Shown in pieces: positions 49,187 to 59,267 of a stretch of DNA of 64,000 bases. Made by a program: the position numbers and the translations under genes. Each line of letters begins with the position of its first letter. The stretch's first letter is position 1. This stretch comes from Vanrija pseudolonga (Eukaryota; Basidiomycota; Tremellomycetes; Trichosporonales; Trichosporonaceae). The notes beneath the pieces are model-generated. The model made no database searches, had not been told where the DNA came from, and saw only the letters and a list, made by a program, of their open reading frames with translations. Location: NCBI RefSeq assembly GCF_020906515.1, contig NC_085853.1:1798001-1862000 (forward strand). Direction: 5' to 3'.

Positions 49187-49545
49187 GCACTGATCGGCGG
49201 CGGAACACATCAAACAAGGCCCAACTGCCACACTCGCACCACAGCAGCACTCGCACCAGCACACACACCACCACTGCTCGGTGTGCGTGTCGGCCCTCAC
49301 TTCTGCTCTGTTGTTCATTCGAACAGTAGTAAACAATGGCCACTGTGGACGACGAGTTAGCGGCGTCGCGAGCAGCACACGCCTTGAACAAGGCCAAACT
49401 ACCATAATCGAACCAGCACACCGACTCCCCCCACTGGCCCTTGGTGTGCGTGTTGGCCGTCACTCCGTCTCTCTTGTTCACTCGAACCACAGTGAACAAT
49501 GGGTATTGTACCCAACGAGATAGCGGCGTCGCTAGCAGCAGCAGC
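49187..49545 (+). repeat. Degenerate tandem repeat upstream of array gene C (about 163-base period)
   Basis: A unit running from GGTGTGCGTG at 49280 to GCGGCGTCGCGAGCAGC near 49376 recurs from 49443 to about 49540, each part offset by about 163 bases. Both copies contain TGTTCA(T/C)TCGAAC and a following (A/G)TGAACAATGG-like segment. An older third copy is suggested by AACAAGGCCCAACTGCC at 49213, matched by AACAAGGCCAAACTACC at 49387. Divergence between copies is considerable, so the duplication is not recent. It lies where the gene C promoter is expected. Confidence 0.7.
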
Positions 49546-49701
49546 AGCCGCAGCCGCCCTGCTGCTAGGCATAAGACCGCGACACTGGACGCCAGACTCG
49601 ACGCATCCCCCATCTCTTCTCAACATCACCACCCACCACGAGCAGGCTGGTCCTAGCTCCTACCCACACCCACCATATCACGCGACCCCAACCGTAGCAT
49701 C

Positions 49702-52062
49702 ATGGCACTCTTGAACTCCAACCCAGGTCCCACTGCCACCGCGCCCGCCTCCTCGGCTCAGGACGACTCATTCAACGATAACGCCTCGGAGGCCTCGAGC
49801 TCAGACAACGAGAGCTACCACAGCGCACTCGAGATGCAGCCTGTCAACACCGCCGCCCAGGCCCCCCATGCCCCCGCCCAGCCCGTGGCGCCACAGTCCT
49901 CGCCAGCCGCTCCGCTCCACTTGACCCCATCGCCCCCGCTCCCTCCCCACCTCGCCGCGGCGTACTCGGGAAACTCGCCGTGGCCCAGGTCCCCATCGCC
50001 CGTGTACCAGGGCCATCTGGAGCCCGGGTCGCACACATGGACTTCGCCGCCCGTGGACCGCGGCTCGCCAGCGGGTTCCATATTCAGTGACTGCGGCATT
50101 TCGCCACTCAACTTGCCTCTGTCGCCTTACTGCCGGCCGATCCCGCTTGCCAACTATCTCGTGGATCCCGTCTTCGGCACGCACCGCCGCGACCGTAGCA
50201 TCTCGCCCTCGCCATTCGACCTGCCGTCGCCGGCTGTGGCGCCTACCGGCCCGTGGCACTTTGCGCCCGCCACAATTCTGCCGCCTGACGGCTGGTCTGA
50301 CCAGTCCAAGACCAACACTGACTCGTACTACAACCCCGCTCGCCGCGTGTCGCCCGAGGCTGGCCCATCTGGCATCGCGCCTATTGGCGGCGAACGCTCT
50401 GGGTCGGCTCCTCCCGAGGCTCACTACCCCGCCGCTCCTGCGCCAGAGGTCATCGACATGTACGACCACATCTTCGCTCAGCGCCGTACCCCTCACATCT
50501 CGCTCCTCTCGGTGTCCCCACCTCCGTCAAACGCTGTGCCACAGGCTGCACACCGCTCGTTTACGCCCCCACCCGCGCCACTGTCACCTGCTCCGCACAC
50601 CGATGACACCACCACGCCCATTGACATCGGCCCGCTGCCCGACACCGTCCCCCACTTACCTGACGGGTCAGCACCGGTGCCTATGCACGTTCTGTTCCCG
50701 ACCGAGGGCACCACCGCCGAGGGCACCACCGCCGCGGACAACACCGCCGTCGACGAGACCTTCGCGTGGGGCACCAAGGAGGAGAAGTCCGCCACGGCCA
50801 AGTTCCTCGCCGACTTCCTCAAGGCCGCCAAGGGCACCCGCGGGGCGGAGCGTGCCGCCCAGCGCGAGCTCTGGATCAACTACGCCCATACAGCCATCCG
50901 TGACCGCAGGCGGAAGACCTTGAAAAGCACCATCGTCGACGAGTGCCAGCGTGTCGCCCGCCGGCTGTTCAACGAGTACGACCCCAGCAGGGACGAATGC
51001 AAGGAGGCAGTTGCGCGTGGATACGAGACGTACCTCGACTGGGCGGGCGGGGTCGGCCTCGACCTGTTCCACTTTGCGGTGGACCCGCCAAGCTACTGCT
51101 CTTCACCGACGCCGTCTCCGCCCTCCTCGCCTCTCGTGACTCCGCACAACCCCTTCCTCTCCGCCACTGCCAACGAGTTGGCGCTCGAGGCCGAGTGGTT
51201 CAAGGCCCACTATACCGCCCCCCGCCCCACGACCCGTTCCGGCGAAGCAGCACCATTCCGCCCCATCGCCCGCATGCGCCGCAACGCTGTCAAGCCTCCC
51301 CCGTTCGACCCCAGCATGCCCGACGAGTGGCGCCAGGCGAAGAAGATGGCACTTGCGTACCGCCCCGACGGGAGGGAGCGCGCCGACTCGGTCTTCCACG
51401 ACCGTGACCAGGTCGCCCAGCCTGCCGTCCCCTTCGACCCGCGGAACTACAAGGACCAGTGCCCCATCCGCCTGCCCAAGCGCAAGCATGACGAGCTCCC
51501 CTTCCCCATCGAGTCGCGCGTGCCAGCCCACCACCGCAAGCTCCCCAAGCTTTCGCACTGCACCCGAACGGCTCGTCGCGCTTCGCTCTCGGTGTTCGAG
51601 ACCGAGACCCTGCGCCCCACCATCTCGACGTACGTCGGCGACGCCATTCTCAACCTTCGCTACTCTGTCTGGAACACGGTGGACGCCGAAATTTTGGGGG
51701 ACAAGATGCGTGTCGAAACCGCTGCAGCCCGCGCAGTCCTCGACCCCGTCGTTGCCTGGGCGCTGGGGGACGAGGAGACGGGCGACGACGAGGAAGACGA
51801 CGCTCGTAAGAGCAAGAACTCGCACCAGTGGGTCTTCGACAAACTTGAGGGCCAGGAGCGTACCGACGCTCTCACGTACCTCGCCCATCTCGACGCCAGC
51901 AAGATGATCGAGCGCCTTGAGGACACCATGTATCTTCGCCAGAGAGAATGCGACACGTACTTGAAGATCAAGAGGACGTGGAACAAGCCTCCGTCTCCGC
52001 GTGCTATGTCCCCAGCTCCCCTTTCCGCACGCAAGTACCCGCGCCCAGCCCAGACCGAGTAG
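49702..52062 (+). CDS. Array gene C: unrecognised protein, paralogue of A and B
   Basis: Single exon, 786 residues. The N-terminal 300 residues are Pro/Ser-rich and probably disordered. Then come blocks shared with B in the same order: TPIDIG (about 305), DGSAPVPMHVLFPTEG (about 322-337), and a helical stretch at about 381-461 with WINYAHTAIRDRRRK, IVDECQRVARRLFNEY and YLDWAGGVGLDLFHFA. A further shared segment is EWRQAKKMALAYRPDGRERA. A basic stretch (RLPKRKHDELP; HHRKLPKL) precedes a helical C-terminus (about 630-760) containing an acidic loop (GDDEEDDARK). No enzyme motif identified. Coding status rests on length, codon-like composition and the paralogue blocks. Confidence 0.73.
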   Translation: MALLNSNPGPTATAPASSAQDDSFNDNASEASSSDNESYHSALEMQPVNTAAQAPHAPAQPVAPQSSPAAPLHLTPSPPLPPHLAAAYSGNSPWPRSPSPVYQGHLEPGSHTWTSPPVDRGSPAGSIFSDCGISPLNLPLSPYCRPIPLANYLVDPVFGTHRRDRSISPSPFDLPSPAVAPTGPWHFAPATILPPDGWSDQSKTNTDSYYNPARRVSPEAGPSGIAPIGGERSGSAPPEAHYPAAPAPEVIDMYDHIFAQRRTPHISLLSVSPPPSNAVPQAAHRSFTPPPAPLSPAPHTDDTTTPIDIGPLPDTVPHLPDGSAPVPMHVLFPTEGTTAEGTTAADNTAVDETFAWGTKEEKSATAKFLADFLKAAKGTRGAERAAQRELWINYAHTAIRDRRRKTLKSTIVDECQRVARRLFNEYDPSRDECKEAVARGYETYLDWAGGVGLDLFHFAVDPPSYCSSPTPSPPSSPLVTPHNPFLSATANELALEAEWFKAHYTAPRPTTRSGEAAPFRPIARMRRNAVKPPPFDPSMPDEWRQAKKMALAYRPDGRERADSVFHDRDQVAQPAVPFDPRNYKDQCPIRLPKRKHDELPFPIESRVPAHHRKLPKLSHCTRTARRASLSVFETETLRPTISTYVGDAILNLRYSVWNTVDAEILGDKMRVETAAARAVLDPVVAWALGDEETGDDEEDDARKSKNSHQWVFDKLEGQERTDALTYLAHLDASKMIERLEDTMYLRQRECDTYLKIKRTWNKPPSPRAMSPAPLSARKYPRPAQTE

Positions 52063-52653
52063 CCACACAGTGGCAGCCACCCCCTCCCCGATCTTGCCTC
52101 GTTACCCCCTGCAGCTATTGTACGCGTGCCTGCCAAAGGAGCGCCGGCGCTCAGGCCCCCAACCCAAAGTGATAAGTGGCCCTCTGCTCCTGGAGAGCAC
52201 TGGCCGCCACCGCCGTGTCGTCATACGCTCGATAGAATAATGAATGCTGTTGCTTCTCTTCTGACGCGCTTTGTGGGGCAGCAAGGGGAAGTCGCGAGTG
52301 TGGCGAAACGGCTGGCTTGTCACGTGCGTCACCGCCGCCACCGTCGCCGCCGCATGCGTCGTGTGTTCGTCGACGGCCGTGTGGCGGCACGCGGCACCGA
52401 GCAACGCCCCGCCCTCCTCCTTGTCGTCACGGCGGACAAAGCGGAGTGAATGAGCCCAGAGGCACAGGCGTCGAGATAAACGCACTGCCCCGTGATTGTT
52501 CCACACAACGAGGGTGTGAACCTAGTTTTGCGCAACGCATACCCCCGTCCGTCACTGTACCCCTGTCCTTTCATCAGTCCAAGTCGAGAGATACAAAACG
52601 ACAGGTGATCGATTCTCAACCTTGTCCCCATCTCCCCATTCCCCACCACCACA
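52063..52653. other. Intergenic region between array genes C and D
   Basis: 591 bases. No shared motif with the A-B-C spacers was evident, and no supported gene. Frames such as 52317-52925 are shadows. Confidence 0.35.
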
Positions 52654-53622
52654 ATGGCATTAGCACTGGAATGGGCGCTGCCCGCACCGCCGCCGTCCGA
52701 CCGACCCCGCCTCCTCGTCCTCTCGGAGCAGGCCATGATCAACAAGCGCCTGCCCCCCATCCTGCCGTACACGCGCTTCGAGCTGTCGCCGAGCGCGTCG
52801 GCGGGCGTCCTTGCCCCGTTGAAGAGAGTGACCAAGGTCCACGAGCACTACCGCGCAGCGTACGACCCGCTCCTCGGTGCCGCGCACCAGGACCTCGTGC
52901 TCTTCCGCCAGCGCGCCTGGCGTGACAAGTACGACTGGGCGGGTAACGGCACGGGCAGGGGCACCGCAGACCTCGTCCAGCGCGCCGTCGACCGTGGGGG
53001 GAAGAGCGTGCCTTCCCTCCTCGTCCTTGAGCGCCGCTCTCGCACAGCGCGCACCCTCAAGCGTCTCGGAATCCACCCTGCCAGCGTCGCCCGTCCGTCC
53101 CCATTACGGAGCGTCTTCGCGTACGAGGAAGAAGGGCCCGAACAAGCCGCGGCGGTCACGCCAGTCGCACCGTCGCATGTCGCTCATCCCATGACACCGC
53201 CGCCACCCGCGAACCCGAACAGCCCCGACCCGATCGTCTTCGTGGGCGCCTTCTTCGAGCTGTGCGACCGCACGCTTCGGCCAAGCCGTGCGCCAAGACG
53301 GCACACGCGACAGCGGTCCAACATCTGGCCCGGGTCGGTGGGAACAGCTGCAGCACACCCAAAGAGGGCGAAGACGACGGCAGCCCCCAAAAACGGCCGA
53401 TCTCGCGCCGTGCCAACCGTGACCGCGACCGCGACCGCGACCGCTGCTGCACTAGAAGACGTGCTCGATCGCGGCCCGATGCGCAAATCATCACAGCTCG
53501 GACGCCAGCTCAATCTCCTTAGCGAGCAGCTGGTGGATCTGGCAAGGAGCCGGCGGAACCGCGTGTCGACGCGCCGGTTCCCACCGCCGCTTGCGGCGGC
53601 GCAGCGCGTTCCTGTCGTGTAG
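52654..53622 (+). CDS. Array gene D: unrecognised protein, paralogue of E
   Basis: Single exon, 322 residues. A stretch at about residues 104-140 (starting TADLVQRAVDRGGKS, ending TLKRLG) aligns without gaps over 36 positions to gene E and is followed by SPLRSVF in D and SPLRSVL in E. This supports the frame. The middle is Pro/Ala-rich, then comes a basic stretch (PRRHTRQRS; HPKRAKTTAAPK), a Thr/Ala repeat (TATATATAA) and a C-terminal amphipathic helix with Arg clusters (GRQLNLLSEQLVDLARSRR). No catalytic motif. Possible nuclear protein by composition, which is inference. Relation to A-C is at best distant. Confidence 0.6.
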   Translation: MALALEWALPAPPPSDRPRLLVLSEQAMINKRLPPILPYTRFELSPSASAGVLAPLKRVTKVHEHYRAAYDPLLGAAHQDLVLFRQRAWRDKYDWAGNGTGRGTADLVQRAVDRGGKSVPSLLVLERRSRTARTLKRLGIHPASVARPSPLRSVFAYEEEGPEQAAAVTPVAPSHVAHPMTPPPPANPNSPDPIVFVGAFFELCDRTLRPSRAPRRHTRQRSNIWPGSVGTAAAHPKRAKTTAAPKNGRSRAVPTVTATATATAAALEDVLDRGPMRKSSQLGRQLNLLSEQLVDLARSRRNRVSTRRFPPPLAAAQRVPVV

Positions 53623-54172
53623 GGCGGTAGTGAGATCAGTGGGAGCCAAGTGGTGTGGGTCGCGTTGTATGCATGTACTCTGAGTGAGCATGGGGTAGGG
53701 CGCAGGGCGCAAGGGCGTGTGGTTTCCCGAAGTGAGGTGTGCGACGCAGTAAATCGCAGTGACGCCCCTTGTGGCGACGAGCGACGAGCGACGATCGCGC
53801 GGGCGGGCGCCCCTGCCGCAGTCGAGTCAACTCGTCGAGTGTCTCTGTTTTGAATGCATGCGGCGACCGAGTAGCGCTGATGATCATTGCGTAGAGTCAT
53901 GCACTGCGCACAGACCTCGCCTCCCCTGTGGCGCGCCTGGTGCAGAGTGGAGTGAGTGGCGTCACCCGACCGACACCACGATGCACGGACGCCCTTTGTT
54001 GTTGTCTCACATTGCGCCGTCTGTCAGTGCACTTTGACTTTCTGCACACAGTCCGATCATCCACCCACCGACACATCTCGCGACACCTTCCTCGCATCAT
54101 CTCATCTTTCTCCAACTCTCTCACTGTACATTACCTCTTCACACTCACGCACTACACTGCACCACCACCCCC
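53623..54172. other. Intergenic region between array genes D and E
   Basis: 550 bases, presumed promoter of E on its right side, with a CT-rich leader from about 54050. Overlapping small frames here are not supported. Confidence 0.35.
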
Positions 54173-55078
54173 ATGCCTTACATCCGCCCAGAACAAACCC
54201 CCTCCCCGCCACCCTTCTTCACCAACGCCGAGACGCGCCGGTGGGAAGTCGCACGCAGGGCGCAAAGCCTGCCACACGGCGCCGAGCGGCGCGCGGCCTT
54301 CAAGACGGCTTACTGGCTCGCGGCGAGTTTTATCGAGGACCAAGTGCGCACCGCGCACGCGCGCAAGCAGCCGCAGCCGCGCCCCAAGCTCGCCAGCACG
54401 GCGCTGGTGCGCCGCGCCCTCGTGCACCACGGCCGCAGTGCGCGCGCCAACACGCGCAGGGAGGTGCGCTTCGTGACTTGGAGGCACATCAAGCAGTGGG
54501 GCTTCCTCGACGCGTGGCCCACGTCCAAGTCGCCGCTCCGCAGCGTCCTCTTCTCCGCAGGCGACTTTGACGACGACGACGACAACGCGACGGACACCGA
54601 GTCGGAACCCGACCTCGAGCTCATCGCTACCCCGCCCGAACTCGGCCTCACGGCCACCCTCGTCGACCTCGACGACGACGTCGAGATGGTGGCCGACGAC
54701 GAAGAGCCCGCCGCACCCGCCGCATCCGCTAGACCCTCGCTCAAGCGCCGCGCTGAGAACCAAGACGACGAGCACGCGCCCGAGCCTCGCAAAATCCACG
54801 TCAACCACCAGACGGATGGCAAGCGCCGCCGCCTCGCTCGGGGCAAGCGCACGCCCACCGCTCGCTCCTCTCTCGAGACTCTAGAGCCGCTCGTAAAGGC
54901 TCTCCCCACCACTACCTTCACCGGCCCCTCGCGCTTAAGCGAGAAGGTTGTCGCCACCACCACCCCTGCGCCGACTCCCACCCCCACCACCACAAACCAC
55001 CGCCTCCGCAGCAGCGGCCGTGCGCTCAGCCGCCGCTTCGCCTCTGCAGCCCTCACTGGCCCCACCACTCCCCCTTAG
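54173..55078 (+). CDS. Array gene E: unrecognised protein, paralogue of D
   Basis: Single exon, 301 residues. The N-terminal half is helical and basic (ETRRWEVARRAQSLPHGAE; TAYWLAASFIEDQVRTAHAR). The D-like stretch occupies about residues 72-108 (STALVRRALVHHGRSARAN through HIKQWG), then KSPLRSVLF. An acidic run (GDFDDDDDNATDTESEPD) and a second acidic segment (DLDDDVEMVADDEEP) follow, then a basic probable nuclear-localisation region (SLKRRAENQDD; GKRRRLARGKR). The tail is Thr/Pro-rich low complexity. The pattern of a helical block, acid patch, basic patch and disordered tail resembles A-C on a smaller scale. Function unknown. Confidence 0.6.
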   Translation: MPYIRPEQTPSPPPFFTNAETRRWEVARRAQSLPHGAERRAAFKTAYWLAASFIEDQVRTAHARKQPQPRPKLASTALVRRALVHHGRSARANTRREVRFVTWRHIKQWGFLDAWPTSKSPLRSVLFSAGDFDDDDDNATDTESEPDLELIATPPELGLTATLVDLDDDVEMVADDEEPAAPAASARPSLKRRAENQDDEHAPEPRKIHVNHQTDGKRRRLARGKRTPTARSSLETLEPLVKALPTTTFTGPSRLSEKVVATTTPAPTPTPTTTNHRLRSSGRALSRRFASAALTGPTTPP

Positions 55079-55629
55079 ATGCCTCCATTCCTTGTCGCGA
55101 CCCATATACCCCGCATTCCTCATGCCCTGGGCTGGGCTGTCTGCCCCATGTCCCCACCCCGCCACCCTGCACAGACTTTTTACCCCGCCGTGAACACTGC
55201 CCAGTACATTAGCAAACACTGTAGCGAGTACAGATCAGTAGACTCGTCCTGTACACCATAGTTGGTACTGCAGTAGTAGGTATGCCCCGTAGGTGTGTTG
55301 CCATAGTAGTCGTACTGCTTTCAGTAGAAGATGCACACCTCGGAGCCCTCGTCGAGCGCCAGTGCCACCCAAGTTATTAATTCAGTGCATATCAAGAGGC
55401 GTCCGGTCTAGGTTAATCTACCGTTTGTGCCAGTTTTTGGGTTTTGGAGGGGGCGAGTAGTAGTTGGAGTAAGATCCGTACTTCTTCTTTTGGTCATCTT
55501 GTCACTCTTTTGTCTTGTAGTCTTGTTACACGGAAGAAGGAAACGCGGTGGGGTCGGGTCGCCATGGTACACTTCTAATGCTCAGTCCAGAGTCGAAGCG
55601 GAACGATGATGGTGTGGGATGATGGTCTC
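55079..55629. other. Convergent intergenic region, array gene E / CCCH gene
   Basis: 551 bases between stop codons; AT-richer than its surroundings around 55200-55550 and presumed to hold both 3' ends. A GTAGTA-rich stretch lies near 55265-55310. No tRNA or gene supported. Confidence 0.4.
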
Positions 55630-57976
55630 CTAGCCGTCCATGTGGAACAGCGCGTCGTCGTCGTGCTCGTCGCGGCGAGCAGCAGCAGGCAGAGGAACCG
55701 ACAGGCCGGGGGGCGTGGCGACGCTGCCAGTGTTGGGCGTGTTGGCAAAGGTTTCGGGGGTGCGCCCGCCGAGGCCAGACGGGGCCCGGCCACCGGGCTG
55801 CATGTGCATGCGGCTCAGCGCAGCAGCCAGTCCACCAGGGAGTGACTGGCCCGGGGCGTGCTCCTGGAGGGCGCGAGCAGTGGGGCTCGACGGGTCGACA
55901 CGCTCGCGCATTAGGTACGGCGCGTCCACAGCCGGAGCGGCAGGCCCCCGAATCGCAGCTGATGATGGCACCTGCTGGCTCGAAGGCGACGAGCGAGACG
56001 AGTTGGGGCTGCGCTGCTGTGACAGGAGCGACTGGCGGAGGACGGGAGTCGCGGGCTGGGCCGAAGTGAAGGTGAGCTCGGGCTTGGGCGACGTGCCAGT
56101 GGCCACCGAGGTTCTGCGCGCATCCTGGCCGTCCTGGCTCCATAACGCCTGTAAGAAGTCGCCTGGGGGAAGGGCGGCACCCGCTGACTGGGCCAAACGC
56201 TCGGCGCCCACAAACTGGTGAGGGTTGAGAAGCGAGTTGCGGCCAGGCGAGCCAACGTACGCCGAGTCGTGGCTGTCGTTGCGGGACATGCGTCGGGCGC
56301 GCTCGGTCGGGGTAAGCAGGTCGCTGAGGCTCGAGGGGATCAAGTCCTCGCCGTGGCCGTCGTCCTCGTCAAACACGTCGTCAATCGCGCGAGACGGCGT
56401 GGGGATAGGTCGGCGTGCGGGGCTGAGCGGCTCGTCGGGAGTCTCGGACCGTGCCCAGATGCTGCGACGCAATGTGCTGTCGGCAAACGAGGCCGACAGC
56501 TGCGAGCCGCCCTTATCGGGAGTAAGGGACGCGTGCGAGAACGAGCTCGAGAAGACGGCCGAGTTGCCGGGGGGACGGAGCGGCGAGTGGATCGACACGA
56601 CCGAGCTGCCCTTAAGCGAGACGCCAGTGGCCGCCGAACCGCGCGCGTTGAACGAAGCCGACAGGGGCGAAGGGCGTCCGGGCGAAGAAGCAAAGCCAGC
56701 CGCGCCGCTCAGGGGGCGAGTCTGGTTGAAGCCGGCCGAAGGGGAGCCGGCGACAACTGCGGCTGGGGGCCCGTATGGCTCCCTTAAAGGTGACGATGCG
56801 AAGCGGCTGGGTGAGTGGATCGAGCCCGAGTGGAGCGAGGCCGAGATGGACGACTTGATGGGAACGGGGTGCGCAATGTCGCGACCAGCAGGAATAGGCG
56901 ATGGTTCTGCACGCGAAGTGGCCGGCGAGGTGCCCAATTCGTCACCAAGGCTACGGCCTAGGCTGCTGGCTTCTCCCTTGGAATCGTTGCGCTCGCGGGC
57001 TTCGCGCTGCTGATCCTTCTTGTTCTTGCGGTCCATTGACATGGGCTCACCCGGGCGGACGTGGGCAAGCGCACCTGCCAGTGTGAGCGACACGATCGCT
57101 ACAGGGCCAGAAGCCCAGTTAACCCACATTTGTGCCCAAACTTGCAGTCGCCCTTGAGGAACCACTGACAAATCTCCTTCTTTCCGCCCACTGTAAGAGA
57201 TCAGCGATGCGTTTACAAGATTGTAAGAAGCAGGCAGCGGGGGCGACGGGGCGCAGGGGTTGCAGTTGCAGCCTCCAGAGCATCCCATTGTAAGGGCTTC
57301 TCGAACAGAACGTTCGTTCGCCGGCCCCACGTTCCCCGCAGCTCCGATCGCACCGTCGTGGACTCACGCTCATGGGAAAACGGGCAGCTCGAGCCAGCGG
57401 TACAGGCTCCGGCCTTGAAGAAACGGCATGGGACGTGGCTGAGGGCAGCAGCTGTTGGCAAGGGTCAGCGTTCGACTCATTGGCCAAGAGAACAAGACGA
57501 TGCGCCTCGGTGGCGTCGTCGGTGAGATGGAGGCTGGCGTCGGACTTACACTTGACCTCGCCCTTGTCTTTGGCGCCCGAGAGCGCGCTCTGGCCACCGC
57601 CGGCACGAATCTCTCTCTTCTCAAAGCCGCCAACGGTGCGTTCGGGGGCGCGGGCGGGGCTGCTGCCCGTCACGGCCGAGGACGAGGCAGCGCCGTCGGC
57701 CGCGAGGGAGCGAGGCACGGACCCGGCCTCGCCGGCTGTCCGGGCGCGCCAGCTGCTGCTGTCGTCTGCGGCGCTGTGAGCTGCGCCGTTGGCCGTGTCA
57801 AAGCCGACGGAGCGCGCATACGAGCGGCCGGTGCGCAGGCTCGACCCGGATGGAGACGCGTACGCGGGGCTCGCTCCCGCTGCTGCTGCGGCGGCGGCGC
57901 CGGCAATGGGCGTCGGACGCGCCCGAGGGATGCTCTTTGGCGGGAGGGGCGATGGGGATGGCGCGGGAACGCTCAT
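55630..57976 (-). CDS. Tandem CCCH zinc-finger RNA-binding protein (Lee1/Cps3-like)
   Basis: Probable RNA-binding regulator. Exons 57976-57550, 57451-57368, 57190-57128 and 57074-55630 encode 672 residues. Two CCCH fingers lie near 150-200: CRFFKAGACTAGSSCPFSH and CQWFLKGDCKFGHKCALAH, each spliced across small exons (84 and 63 bases). The N-terminus (about 140 residues) is Ala/Ser-rich. The remaining 450 residues are largely disordered Ser/Pro/Gly sequence with many SP sites (SPLREPYGP, RPSPLS, SPARRPIPTPS), suggesting phosphorylation control. The finger pair and architecture recall S. cerevisiae Lee1 and S. pombe Cps3; orthology is inferred. Reading through intron 1 or using the nearer AG loses the first finger's frame. 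Confidence 0.85.
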
Positions 57977-59267
57977 GGCGACGCGGTCGGCCGGTGACGT
58001 CGGAAGGGTGAAATGAGTGTTTGAGAGACGCGATGTGACGCCGATGGTGGTGGTTTACTTGGCGGGGAGGGAGGGTAGCACGCAGCAACCAAGCAAGCAC
58101 GAGCAAGGCGGCGAACAATGACGAGGGGTGGGCTGGTTGCAGGTTCAAGGTGACGTGACGGTATCAAATACCCCAGTTTGGGATAAGGTAAAGGGGGTGA
58201 CGCCCCGACGGCGACGGCGTGCAATGGCGGGGGGATGGATGCAGCGATGTAGCAGCGACTTGAGATGACGACGGATGAGAAAGCGATGACGAGGAGCAAG
58301 AAGAGGAGGATGCGATGGACGCGTATTGATTGTAACAAGGCAGAAGGGAGGAATGCGATGGGCTGGCTGGGCTGGGCTGGCTGACTGACTGACTGGCTGG
58401 GCGGGCGCGATGCGGGCGATGCGGGGTGTGGGTGTGGGCCTGGAGTCGGGAGGGTCGGGTCGGCCGTTGTCACTGGGCCGTGGTGGCCATTGACTCGTTG
58501 GAAACCCTGGGCGTATGTGTGGTGCGGTGCGTAGTAGGCGCGTGACGACTGCCTGTACCTTTGTCCTGTCTGAACTGTTCACGACGACGATGACCAAGCT
58601 GTAGAAGAGGAAGCAAGCAAGAGCAATGATCTACGTGATGGTCAATGCAACGTGCTATACTCGCTCGTGGTGGTCAGACGACTCGCTCGACGGGGAGCCT
58701 GGGGTGCATTGCCGTGGTGTGATCGATCGCGCCGTTTGTTGTCGTCTCTTGTTCCTGGCTGGGTGGCGTGTGGCACCAATGCCAGCCAGGCAATCACAAT
58801 CCCTCTTTCACGTAAGTAACGGTGGTGGGCGACAACGACCGACAGCGGTAGCATTCTAGTGCGTTCATTCAATGGACGGACCGGCCCTCGGTGGCGTTCT
58901 GGTGTCTGGCCGTCGCGTTCAGGCAGCAGCTGGCAGAGCAGAGGCCGCCGCTGCAGAGATCCTGCACCCAGTCATGCGTATGCGTATGCTACGTGCCGTG
59001 CCCACCAGCCAGAACACGACGACGCGACTTTACTCCCGAACCCCGACAGTTCGTTGGCCAATGTGGCCCCCGCAACCTTGATAGAGTGATAAGCACGAGT
59101 CAGCCAGTCATGAGGACACATCCCTCATCACACCATCACTACGGCTCACTCGCACTCGGCCGTAGTGAATGCATGCTGCAACTTGCTAACAGGCACGCGA
59201 CCCGGGCAACACCATACCGATGCAAGTGCATAGTGTACAGTGAGATCTACATCTAATTATTATCACC
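57977..59267. other. Intergenic, CCCH gene promoter side (1.3 kb)
   Basis: Lies between the CCCH gene start and the VMS1 stop. It contains a GGCT/GACT simple repeat (about 58365-58402) and a GATGCG-type run (58408-58425). No supported gene; frames are short and overlapping. Confidence 0.45.

Noticed and set aside
44224-55078. The five-gene array as a secondary-metabolite or mating-type cluster
   Set aside because: No biosynthetic enzyme, homeodomain, HMG box or pheromone-like frame is present in it.
58365-58425. GGCT/GACT repeat as a CRISPR-like or transposon end
   Set aside because: Units are 4 bases long, without spacers, inverted ends or an associated gene; it is a simple microsatellite.
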